64,000 nucleotides of DNA from a virus. The notes under the pieces are model-generated. The model had not been told where the DNA came from. It saw only the letters and a list, made by a program, of their open reading frames with translations, and searched no databases. Below are positions 57,140 to 64,000 of the stretch, in pieces. The position numbers and the translations under genes are program-made. The stretch's first letter is position 1, and every line of letters starts with the position of its first letter. The stretch is taken from the IMG/VR virus record IMGVR_UViG_3300032282_002415, positions 1 through 64,000 of that record. The stretch is one strand, 5' to 3'.

Positions 57140-57283
57140 ATGAGCCCAAGATATTTTGCTAAAGCCCATGAAAACAGATGGTACAAAACGGCTCATTATG
57201 TAGAGACTGAAGAAGCAAAATTAGAACAAAAAGTTGAATCAACTGTGGCTTATCTTTGGAGGATGCTTTGGCGGAAGAGATAA
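57140..57283 (+). CDS. Small basic protein on the opposite strand, 47 aa
   Basis: ATG 57140 follows AGAGGC and the ORF ends at TAA 57281-57283, overlapping the next plus-strand gene by 16 bases. The chain is helical and basic (YFAKAHENRWYK, AKLEQKVESTVAYLWRMLWRKR). It and its neighbour are the only plus-strand genes between 7.4 and 64 kb. The function is unknown. Confidence 0.5.
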   Translation: MSPRYFAKAHENRWYKTAHYVETEEAKLEQKVESTVAYLWRMLWRKR

Positions 57284-57726
57284 ACCTACTTGCCATTTTA
57301 AACTCTAAATCTTGTGACGGCTGTACTAAATGTTGCGAGGGTTACCTAACCGCTAATATTAAGGGTCACAATATGGGCTCAGGAAACCCGTGCCCGTTTG
57401 TTATTAAAGATGTTGGTTGCGGTGAATACGCTACTCGCCCACAGAACCCGTGTGTATCTTTTGAGTGTGAATGGCGACGGAACCCTTATTTTGAAGAATG
57501 GCTGAGCCCAAATAACTCTAATGTAATTTTTACACGACAAGTTAAAGGGGCGTTTGAATACCTACAGATAGCTGAAGCTGGTAAGCCTTTAGAGCAAAAA
57601 ATTATTAATTGGGCAATTAGCTACGCTGAAAAAAATAAATTAAATTTAATTTGGGCTGTAAACGGTATAAGACACGCGGTAGGCGCAATTGAGTTTGTAG
57701 AGACAATGCGCAATGAGGCCCCTTAG
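57268..57726 (+). CDS. YkgJ-type cysteine cluster protein, 152 aa
   Basis: TTG 57268 is preferred because GGAGG lies five bases upstream; an in-frame TTG at 57256 is also possible. The CDGCTKCC motif, then NPCPFV, GCGEY and NPCVSFECEW match the YkgJ/UPF0153 family, which binds zinc or an iron-sulphur cluster. The family is often near oxygenases or modification genes. The role is unknown. It converges with the minus-strand gene at 57734. Confidence 0.75.
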   Translation: MAEEINLLAILNSKSCDGCTKCCEGYLTANIKGHNMGSGNPCPFVIKDVGCGEYATRPQNPCVSFECEWRRNPYFEEWLSPNNSNVIFTRQVKGAFEYLQIAEAGKPLEQKIINWAISYAEKNKLNLIWAVNGIRHAVGAIEFVETMRNEAP

Positions 57727-57733
57727 TTAGGGT

Positions 57734-57931
57734 TTACGCTACTGGCGGTGAGAACGAACCATTATCGTAAGTATAGCCCTCTGTAATGTTTGCTGCGTTT
57801 GGCTCATCAGTAACATCAATAATTGAGTTTTCTTGGAGGGTTTCCATAAAACCTGGCTCCGTATAAATTGTTTGAAGTACTATGTTGTCTTTTACAACAG
57901 CATACTTCTTAACTAAACCCGTATCTGACAT
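57734..57931 (-). CDS. Small tail-fibre-associated-like protein, 65 aa
   Basis: The pattern KYAVVKDNIVLQTIYTEPGF, IIDVTDEPNAANI and GYTYDNGSFSPP resembles short phage proteins beside fibre genes, usually an alternating beta/turn domain. No family name is certain. It lies immediately downstream of the oxygenase gene. Confidence 0.6.
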   Translation of the reverse strand: MSDTGLVKKYAVVKDNIVLQTIYTEPGFMETLQENSIIDVTDEPNAANITEGYTYDNGSFSPPVA

Positions 57932-57946
57932 GGTGCCTCCAAAAAA

Positions 57947-58552
57947 TTAGATTCTACGTGTCATTGTAGCAAGACTATGTATCACACCTGGGCTAAAGCC
58001 TGCTGGCATATCGTTCATCCAGCTTACCAAAATAAACTTTTCCCCCTCAGTGACTGGTAGAGCCGCATGCAGGTAGGCGTAATTAGCTGGAAATACCACT
58101 ATACAAGGCTCTTCTGGTTTAACTTTTATATCAAAGTGCTTAAAGAAGGTCTCTCCCCCAGAGTACTCAGTAGGGTTTAAGTACAACAAAATAGATGTAG
58201 TTCTGTACATAGACCAGCTAGAGTCTGCGTGAAAGTCGTACTTGTTACTAATTCCATAATGAAGCAGGTTAAACCCCTCATCTTGAGTGATAGGGGATTC
58301 ATACATTGAACCGTAGTGGTTTATAGCGGGCGTAGTTTGCTTACGAACTTCGTCATCCCAAAACGGAAGTATCTCTCTGAAAGAAAAACTTCTACTTGTA
58401 CGAATCTCTTGTTCGGGGTTTTCGTCATGCCCAACACTGCTTTTACTCCAAGTAGTACTTGGTATTTGCTTTGCCACTTCAACTATGCTTTTTGCTAAAT
58501 CTTTAGAAAAAGGATATTGGTTTACCCCAGTTGCTAATACAGTGTGCTCCAT
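57947..58552 (-). CDS. 2-oxoglutarate/Fe(II)-dependent prolyl hydroxylase-like dioxygenase, 201 aa
   Basis: The double-stranded beta-helix core shows HxD metal ligands His108 and Asp110 (YDFHADSSW), the distal His162 (AYLHAALP) and Lys172 as the likely 2-oxoglutarate-binding residue. YRTTSILLYLN and GGETFF are typical of prolyl 4-hydroxylase-like enzymes. It probably hydroxylates proline (or another residue) in a protein. It neighbours the Skp1-type GlcNAc-transferase and the repeated Pro-rich adhesin. Confidence 0.88.
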   Translation of the reverse strand: MEHTVLATGVNQYPFSKDLAKSIVEVAKQIPSTTWSKSSVGHDENPEQEIRTSRSFSFREILPFWDDEVRKQTTPAINHYGSMYESPITQDEGFNLLHYGISNKYDFHADSSWSMYRTTSILLYLNPTEYSGGETFFKHFDIKVKPEEPCIVVFPANYAYLHAALPVTEGEKFILVSWMNDMPAGFSPGVIHSLATMTRRI

Positions 58553-59283
58553 TAGTTGCCTTCTCTCTTAAATACTTTTCTAGTCCAAAGCTTTTTTTGA
58601 TAATGCTTATTTATAAACATAAGGTTTTCTTGCGTAGTTTGGTCTAACTGTTCATCTAACTTATTGTACTTAATTTTCCACTCTGACCTTACAAAAGGCA
58701 CCAATTGCGCAAGTGGGGTTCCCGCACTAATCTTAATATCTTTGGTAAAATCAACAGGTTTAATAGTAAACAACACGTTTAAAGGGCTATAAAACTTATC
58801 AGTGTCGATAATTCCTGGCATAACTTCAGTCTTTAGCTCAGGCCTATACGGAGGCTGTATCATCATTAAACTTGTTTTTTTACTGGTTTTCATTTTGTAC
58901 GGAAGGCCAACTTTTTCAACACCAAATTTTTGAGCAGACAAGTTGGCATCAGGGTAGTGACCTAATTGCAAGTGAGTGTGAGGGTGAAACAACCCTCTTT
59001 CAATCTCCATGTCATCTCTTCCAGTTTGTCTCATAAACAATTTATTGTTTTCATCTTTTGAAATTGTAACGTCTATAGGCCAAAACACAAGGTAACCTGA
59101 AGTCATTACATCGTAAATACCCCTACAGCTTTGAGCTGTTAAAAACTTAGAAGGCACCTCTACACTGTTAAGTTTTTTAAACCAATCAGGCAAGTGTTCA
59201 GCGGCTGGCGCTGGTTGGTATTCTACAAGATGGTGGTCTTTACCCAGTACAACTTGGTTAAAATCAATAGATAAAGTAAACAT
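58552..59283 (-). CDS. Unknown protein, paralogue of the next gene, 243 aa
   Basis: Shares a common plan with the gene at 59283: LPDWFK, then C-x4-DVMTSGYLVFWPIDV, a QPPYRPEL motif, PGIIDTDKF, ISAGTPLAQLVP and REW-type ends. The plan is reminiscent of DUF6065, but I cannot verify that name. It is coupled to the oxygenase (one-base overlap). Possibly an enzyme of modification or a binding protein. Confidence 0.65.
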   Translation of the reverse strand: MFTLSIDFNQVVLGKDHHLVEYQPAPAAEHLPDWFKKLNSVEVPSKFLTAQSCRGIYDVMTSGYLVFWPIDVTISKDENNKLFMRQTGRDDMEIERGLFHPHTHLQLGHYPDANLSAQKFGVEKVGLPYKMKTSKKTSLMMIQPPYRPELKTEVMPGIIDTDKFYSPLNVLFTIKPVDFTKDIKISAGTPLAQLVPFVRSEWKIKYNKLDEQLDQTTQENLMFINKHYQKKLWTRKVFKREGN

Positions 59284-60014
59284 TATTTATAAACCTTTCT
59301 GTTCCAAAAAGTACGCTTGTATCTATTTTCAAAATAAATAGAGTGTTCTTGAAGGTTTTTGTGCGAGGCGTCTACAGTAACAGATGAGTACAAGGCTTGC
59401 CACTCTTCTCTCTTTATAGGGATAACTTGAGCCATAGGAGTTCCCGCAGGAATTATGCCCTCAAAGCCTTTATTTAATAAAAAAGGAAACTGAACAGATA
59501 GCTTAAATTGGTCTGTGTCTACAATCCCAGGAAGAATTGTAAAAGGCAAGTCATCTCTGTGCATAGGTTGGGTGAATAAAACACTCCATCCTTCAGGAAC
59601 TTTTATTCTCCAAGGGTTGGACCATTTTAAAAGTTGAGGGGATTTATCCTCTGGCAGTTTTAAAGTCTCCGCTTGAGCTTTACTGTGCTCGTTTACCAGC
59701 TTATATTCAATAGGCCATTTAAATGCGGGTGACCCATCAATGTTTCTAGACACGTAAACATCACAAGGAAACAGTATTAGGTACCCAGCGCTCATGGCAT
59801 CAAAAACTGGCATACATTTTTTTATGGTACCCGAGGTACCTTCGGTATATTCTTTTTTACCATTTACATACGAAGGCATATCTTTGTACCATTGCGGTAA
59901 TAAAGTTACAGCAGGTATAGGTTTTGCTACAAAATCTAAACGTTCTTCATCACAAATAAACTCTATTGAGAGTGGGCGCGTACTTTTACGCTTGTGTTTC
60001 GTTCCTTTGAACAT
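59283..60014 (-). CDS. Unknown protein, paralogue of the previous gene, about 243 aa
   Basis: ATG 60014 or 60020 is favoured over a longer frame to 60101 lying inside the glycosyltransferase gene. Shared features with 58552-59283 include LPQWYK, KKCMPVFDAMSAGYLILFPCDV, QPMHRDDL, PGIVDTDQF and IPAGTPMAQVIPIKREEW. The two probably arose by tandem duplication. The conserved Asp/His/Cys/Trp residues suggest an enzyme rather than a scaffold; the family is unknown to me. Confidence 0.65.
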   Translation of the reverse strand: MFKGTKHKRKSTRPLSIEFICDEERLDFVAKPIPAVTLLPQWYKDMPSYVNGKKEYTEGTSGTIKKCMPVFDAMSAGYLILFPCDVYVSRNIDGSPAFKWPIEYKLVNEHSKAQAETLKLPEDKSPQLLKWSNPWRIKVPEGWSVLFTQPMHRDDLPFTILPGIVDTDQFKLSVQFPFLLNKGFEGIIPAGTPMAQVIPIKREEWQALYSSVTVDASHKNLQEHSIYFENRYKRTFWNRKVYK

Positions 60015-61218
60015 CTTCATACCAAGGGTAATCCGCATCGTACATCCAATCAATGTAGTCATTTGTAGAGTAAGTGTATAGCTCTGCTCCAAAATTAACA
60101 ACCTCGGTTATAGAGTTGTGAATCATTTTATTTACAGGAGAGTTAATACGCCTTGCTTCATAGTTAATTCCAGCAAAGTTCTCGTAATCAGAAAAGGAAC
60201 GTTTAGTGTTTTTTAACTTTTTAATTGGGTCAAACACCACTTTACAAGCGTCTTTAATTTGGTATTGCTCTGGGCCAAATACATCAGGGAAGTCATATTC
60301 TGGGTGTGGCCTATCTTGTCGGTTTAGTAAAACTTGACCTAAAGCCTCTGAATAAAAATGCATAATGCCTGTAACTCTTGGAACATAAAAATTATACCCT
60401 TTCATCCAACCAAGGATAGAATAATACTGTTCTTCTTCAAAAAACATAATTTTTCTATTTGCAGGCACATCTGTTACAAAAGAACCAGCTGTAAATATTT
60501 GCGCTGGGGAGACCGCAACAGATAAAGCAAGCGCCTCAAATCGAGTAAATATACGGTCACCGTGGCGTGGAAACCCAAATTCTTCAAAAAATCTTGCGGG
60601 CTTTAAACCGTGTCTAAAACAAGGTATGTTGTTATGACCGCGCCGTTGTCTAAAATAGTCTTCTTTTGATTTAGGGTTGTAGTAAGGATAATGACCTAAA
60701 ACGTTATCGTATGTGTTTGGGGCATATGAACGGGGGTAGCCTGTAATTAAAGGCTTTTCTTCACCCAAACCTTTTAAGATGTTATAGTGATGAATCAGCA
60801 AGTCATCCCAATACATATCAAAACGCATGTGAGCATCAAGTTGTAAATAAAAATCCTCTTTGTTGTAAAAAGAATTGGCATCGGCTCTTTGATTGCCTAA
60901 CCCAATATTTTTTACGTTGGCTTCTTTAACATCTAACTTAACTTGAGGGTTAGAGAGAAGCGGCTCCCACCATTTTTCATCCCCTTTTAAATATACCAAA
61001 CCTACGCCAAATACAAGTCTGTCTGGATTTTTTGCGTTTAAAATTGCGCTTTTTATTGTGTTTAAAACTTCAGGGTCTCTGTAACAAGGTATAGCAATAA
61101 AAATTGTTTTTGAATCCCGTAAGTTTTTAGACGTGTCAAAAACAGAGTCATAAAGGTACTCGGTATCAAGCTCTGTTAAAAAATCATTGTGGGCATTACG
61201 CATCATTCCATACGCCAT
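59986..61218 (-). CDS. GlcNAc-type glycosyltransferase, Skp1 GnT1-like family, 410 aa
   Basis: The GT-A-like start TIFIAIPCYRDPEVLNTIKSAI (38-59) and FYLQLDAHMRF with Asp128-x-His130 as the metal/sugar motif match the Pfam 'Glycosyltransferase (GlcNAc)' family. The eukaryotic founder of that family adds GlcNAc to hydroxyproline on Skp1. Further conserved parts are PCFRHGLKPARFF, SPAQIFTAGSFV and FFEEEQYYSILG. Likely cytoplasmic, using UDP-GlcNAc or a similar donor. Nearby oxygenase supports a hydroxylation-glycosylation pathway. Confidence 0.85.
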   Translation of the reverse strand: MAYGMMRNAHNDFLTELDTEYLYDSVFDTSKNLRDSKTIFIAIPCYRDPEVLNTIKSAILNAKNPDRLVFGVGLVYLKGDEKWWEPLLSNPQVKLDVKEANVKNIGLGNQRADANSFYNKEDFYLQLDAHMRFDMYWDDLLIHHYNILKGLGEEKPLITGYPRSYAPNTYDNVLGHYPYYNPKSKEDYFRQRRGHNNIPCFRHGLKPARFFEEFGFPRHGDRIFTRFEALALSVAVSPAQIFTAGSFVTDVPANRKIMFFEEEQYYSILGWMKGYNFYVPRVTGIMHFYSEALGQVLLNRQDRPHPEYDFPDVFGPEQYQIKDACKVVFDPIKKLKNTKRSFSDYENFAGINYEARRINSPVNKMIHNSITEVVNFGAELYTYSTNDYIDWMYDADYPWYEDVQRNETQA

Positions 61219-61227
61219 ATTTTACTC

Positions 61228-61893
61228 CTATACTATAAATTCCTTGGTAGTACCCGAAGCGTACCCTGAAACGTCTAAAGTTACATTGCTTGTTCTAGCT
61301 TTTTGAGAAACATAAATGATAACCCCACCACCTGTTACGGTGGTGTAGCCAGTCGCGTAGATTGTGCCATACCCAGTGACTGTACGAGCGCACACTACTA
61401 CTACGCCACCGCCGTAATTAGTGTTATTACCAGCGCCACCTCTCAAAAACAAAGGGGTTGTCTGGGAAGCGCTTAGCATGTAACCAGCCACAGCGTTCCT
61501 AGCCAAAGAGAAGTACTCCGCAGGGGAAGGTGCGGTAACCGTGTAGGAAGCGCTAGCGCCACCTAAAGCGTTAGTTACGGCAGCTAACCCACCTGAAGAA
61601 AGGCTACCTACAGCAGAAGACCCATTTTTTAACCCAATGCTAGTTGTAGATTGGTTGGCTGAGGCAGAAGATAAAGATAAAGAGTTACGAACAAAGACTC
61701 TGAAACCTGCGGTGTTTAAATGAACGCCATCAGAAATGGTTAAATTGTTGTAGTACATGTCTCTAGTAAGAGTTGTATTAGAAGAGACGGTCACATTGCC
61801 ATCGGCACCTGAGCCGTAAATCTCATCAGGAACGGCGGTAAAGCCCGCTACAGATGTAGAGGCTCCAATAGAAGAAATACCATACTTACCCAT
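61228..61893 (-). CDS. Glycine/serine-rich surface protein, 221 aa
   Basis: The module YGSGADGNVTVSSNTTLTRDMYYNNLTI (residues 26-53) and the following AGFRVFVRNSL are shared with the 636-aa neighbour. The remainder is Ser/Ala/Gly/Thr-rich beta structure (GGGVVVVCART, GGGVIIYVS). It is probably a fibre or adhesin component of the virion surface. Confidence 0.7.
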   Translation of the reverse strand: MGKYGISSIGASTSVAGFTAVPDEIYGSGADGNVTVSSNTTLTRDMYYNNLTISDGVHLNTAGFRVFVRNSLSLSSASANQSTTSIGLKNGSSAVGSLSSGGLAAVTNALGGASASYTVTAPSPAEYFSLARNAVAGYMLSASQTTPLFLRGGAGNNTNYGGGVVVVCARTVTGYGTIYATGYTTVTGGGVIIYVSQKARTSNVTLDVSGYASGTTKEFIV

Positions 61894-61907
61894 TTTACCT
61901 CAGTCCT

Positions 61908-63818
61908 TTACGCTGCAACACTATGGTTAATAACTACAACGGTACCTGCCGAAGATGTTCCTGCTTGACCAGAGGCGCCCGCGGATGCACTTGTTGTCAC
62001 GCTACCAATTCCGCTGGTAGACATAACAAAGAGAACGCCGCCTCCGCCAACAAATCCATCAGAGCCAGTTACACCAGTTCCACCAGAAGTTGCTGTTCCC
62101 CCAGCCCCTCCCGCGCCACCTGGATATAAAACAGAGGCGTTGTAAGTAGCAACCGTTCCAGCTGAGTACGAATAAGTCAAAGCCGTTCCCGCTGTATAGG
62201 TATAAGTAGGCGCACTATTAGCGTTAGTAGTAGAGCCAGAACCAGCAGAATACGTATAAGTAGGTGAGCTGTTAGCGTTAGTAGTAGAGCCTGAACCAGC
62301 TACATAGTTATAACCAGCTACTGGATAAGTAGGTGAGCTGTTAGGGTTAGTAGTAGAGCCAGAACCAGCTGAGTATGTCCACTTAGGTGAGTTATTAGGA
62401 TTTGCTGTTGCTCCGCTACCTGGTGTAATAGTGTAAGTAGGTGAGTTATTAGGATTTGCGGTAGAACCCGAGCCTGGTGTGGAACCTGCTACAGGATAAG
62501 CAGCGGAATTATATGCTGCATTAAAAGTACCAGGGACATATTGTATTTTGCCCGCTGTAAAAGTATATGTAGGAGTGTTGTTAGTTGCGGTGGTTCCAGC
62601 AGAATAAGTATATGTAGGGGAGTTATAACCTTGGAAAGCGCCTGGGTTGTAACCACCAGTAGCGGTTCCAGCTACATAATTATAGTTTGTAGTAGGCGCA
62701 TTATTAGGGTTATTAGTTGAACCACTACCTGCAGAATATGTATAGGTAGGAGCATTGTTAGGGTTATTAGTAGAGCCAGAACCTGCTGTGTAAGTATAAG
62801 TAGGCGCATTGTTAGGGTTAGATGTAGCGCCAGAACCAGCTACATAGTTATAACCAGCTACTGGATAAGACGGTGAACTGTTTGGATTAGATGTAGCACC
62901 TGAACCTGCTGTGTAAGTATAGGTTGGAGCATTGTTAGGGTTAGATGTAGCGCCAGAGCCCGCTGTGTAAGTATAAGTTGGAGTGTTATTGCTAGCTACT
63001 GGAGAAACTGGAGAGTTATATGTAGCTGCGGTGCTATCTACAAATAGAGAAGGGGCGGGTGAGCCGTAAGTTCCTGCAGTTCCCGCGTTTCCCGCAGAGC
63101 CTACAGAACCAGCAGAACCAGCCACACCGTTTACTTGAATTTTTCCAGAGCCAACAATTGTCTTAGCAAGAACTACAACAACTCCACCGCCTGGGCCGCC
63201 AGCTCCTCCCGCGCCACCCGCGCCACCAGTTCCCGCAGTTCCAGGGGTTCCTGTTCCGCCTTTTCCTCCTGGAGAACCTACAGTATTAGCGTTAGGAGTA
63301 TAGTTACCGACAGCGCCAGCGCTTCCAGCATTTGCTGTTCCAGCATTTCCTGTTGCACCAGCAGCACCTGCTGAACCACCCGCGCCACCAGCAATAAAAC
63401 TTGGTGTAGCAGTAGTAGCATCAATATAAAGTGTTGAAATTAATTTTGTAATGTCATAATAAAATTCTTTACCAGCCGCTAATTGAGTTGCTGTTTTATC
63501 TCCAGAGTTTCCACCCAATGAGTTAACGGCGTTTGCGCCAACAGCAGAGCCGCCACCAACAGTGCCAATGGCGGTGGTGTTTGTTAAACGTGAAATTGTA
63601 GATGTAGCGGATGCAAAAGTAAGCGTGTCTTTAACAAAGATGCGGTACCCAGCTGGGTCCAAGTTAATTCCAGAGTTAATAGTGAGATTGTTGTACTGCA
63701 TATCTCTTGTCAAAGTTGTATTGACTGAGATAGTTACATCACCATCTGCTCCAGACCCGTATACAAACAACCCGCCTAAGCGGGTGTTTAATACGATAGG
63801 CGCGGATGCAACAGGCAT
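61908..63818 (-). CDS. Repetitive Pro/Asn/Tyr/Thr/Gly-rich adhesin-like protein, 636 aa
   Basis: After an N-terminal module shared with the previous gene, residues 145-265 are a Gly/Ala collagen-like low-complexity tract (GGAGGSAGAAGATGNAG). Then some 17-20 copies of an 18-residue unit (NPNNAPTYTYTAGSGST-like) follow between residues 280 and 575. Each unit contributes Asn-Pro, Pro-Thr, Tyr and Ser. The repeats are the best local candidate target for the hydroxylase/glycosyltransferase pair (inferred). Confidence 0.8.
   Translation of the reverse strand: MPVASAPIVLNTRLGGLFVYGSGADGDVTISVNTTLTRDMQYNNLTINSGINLDPAGYRIFVKDTLTFASATSTISRLTNTTAIGTVGGGSAVGANAVNSLGGNSGDKTATQLAAGKEFYYDITKLISTLYIDATTATPSFIAGGAGGSAGAAGATGNAGTANAGSAGAVGNYTPNANTVGSPGGKGGTGTPGTAGTGGAGGAGGAGGPGGGVVVVLAKTIVGSGKIQVNGVAGSAGSVGSAGNAGTAGTYGSPAPSLFVDSTAATYNSPVSPVASNNTPTYTYTAGSGATSNPNNAPTYTYTAGSGATSNPNSSPSYPVAGYNYVAGSGATSNPNNAPTYTYTAGSGSTNNPNNAPTYTYSAGSGSTNNPNNAPTTNYNYVAGTATGGYNPGAFQGYNSPTYTYSAGTTATNNTPTYTFTAGKIQYVPGTFNAAYNSAAYPVAGSTPGSGSTANPNNSPTYTITPGSGATANPNNSPKWTYSAGSGSTTNPNSSPTYPVAGYNYVAGSGSTTNANSSPTYTYSAGSGSTTNANSAPTYTYTAGTALTYSYSAGTVATYNASVLYPGGAGGAGGTATSGGTGVTGSDGFVGGGGVLFVMSTSGIGSVTTSASAGASGQAGTSSAGTVVVINHSVAA
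62150..63010. repeat. Imperfect 54-base tandem repeats coding the Pro-rich units
   Basis: Within the 636-aa gene the DNA carries imperfect copies of about 54 bases (18 codons), recognisable by recurring 'GTTAG-GTAG-GCC-GAACC-GC' and TATAAGTAGG strings. Some units are longer (GYNYVAG variants) or shortened. Copies drift in sequence, suggesting older duplication with occasional recombination rather than recent expansion. Confidence 0.65.
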
Positions 63819-64000
63819 TAGCTAATCTCTACTCCCGATATGTGTACGTTGACTGATGTGGTTACTGAAGCAAGGCCAGAAAGGAAAGCTCCAGTAGGCA
63901 TAATGATAGCAGTATCAATCGTTGTTGTTGTATTTGCGGGAACGTTAACTTCGCCTAAAATCTTGTTTCCGTTAGCAGCAGTGCCACCGCTTGGTACTAA
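63818..64000 (-). CDS. C-terminal part of a virion protein, cut at window edge
   Basis: The last 60 codons of a minus-strand gene run to the right edge and stop at TAA 63820-63818, which overlaps the start of the 636-aa gene. The chain (LVPSGGTAANGNKILGEVNV, TTTTIDTAIIMPTGAFL) is beta-rich and Thr/Ser/Gly-rich. It may be a structural or fibre protein; the N-terminus lies outside the window. Confidence 0.75.
   Translation of the reverse strand, partial: LVPSGGTAANGNKILGEVNVPANTTTTIDTAIIMPTGAFLSGLASVTTSVNVHISGVEIS

Noticed and set aside
62150-63010. Repeat array that might be taken for a CRISPR locus.
   Set aside because: Repeats are imperfect, in frame, contiguous without unique spacers of constant length, and encode a repetitive protein.

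Overview
The window is a 64 kb segment of a large tailed phage with a contractile tail (myovirus morphology). The host is very probably an actinobacterium. The phage encodes a WhiB-type iron-sulphur regulator (22216-22557), and it pairs RecA, PolA and a class II ribonucleotide reductase in a style common in actinophages. Base composition looks AT-leaning (by eye, not computed), so a low-GC host such as freshwater actinobacteria is more likely than a Streptomyces or Mycobacterium. I see no integrase, tRNA gene, CRISPR array or insertion sequence.

Layout. (1) 1-7378, plus strand: about 26 tightly packed small genes. Most are acidic or carry zinc-ribbon cysteines. The block includes a tiny excisionase-like HTH protein and a secreted subtilisin-like protease, and it holds a ~700-base non-coding region with DnaA-box-like palindromes. 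It ends at a strong bidirectional terminator (7381-7412). (2) 7417-13558, minus strand: class II ribonucleotide reductase, a large unknown protein with a cysteine cluster, a possible HAD-like protein and a nucleotidyltransferase-like protein. (3) 13601-17499: fourteen small, mostly polar proteins, several sharing one of two N-terminal tags. (4) 17514-35923: DNA metabolism and regulation. It holds a metallophosphoesterase, SpoVS, zinc-ribbon proteins, two PD-(D/E)XK nucleases, a Cas4-like nuclease, WhiB, RecA, DNA polymerase I, a probable ssDNA-binding protein, MerR-like and ribbon-helix-helix regulators, a SNF2 helicase, dNMP kinase, DnaG-type primase, DnaB-type helicase, a helicase loader and a winged-helix protein. 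(5) 35963-54005: the tail. It holds gpI-like, baseplate J, gp25-like, spike, hub, LysM, NlpC/P60 tape measure, chaperone with a probable frameshift, tube, sheath, neck proteins and fibronectin-type proteins. (6) 54066-64000: a sugar and protein modification island followed by glycine/proline-rich adhesin-like proteins. Minus-strand transcription runs from high to low coordinates. Terminase, portal, capsid and lysis genes are not in the window; they probably lie beyond 64000.

The most notable system is in region 6. A 2-oxoglutarate/Fe(II) prolyl-hydroxylase-like protein (57947-58552) lies about 1.4 kb from a glycosyltransferase (59986-61218). That transferase resembles the family whose eukaryotic member adds GlcNAc to hydroxyproline on Skp1. 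An epimerase, a GH130/GH43-like protein and an FkbM methyltransferase are nearby, and so is a protein with about 17-20 proline-containing repeats. This suggests, as an inference, that the phage hydroxylates and glycosylates its own surface proteins.

Other points of interest are the missing start codon of the tail tube gene, the probable +1 frameshift in the tail chaperone, the phage SpoVS gene, the N-terminal tag families, and two matched 30-base palindromes built from perfect DnaA boxes.
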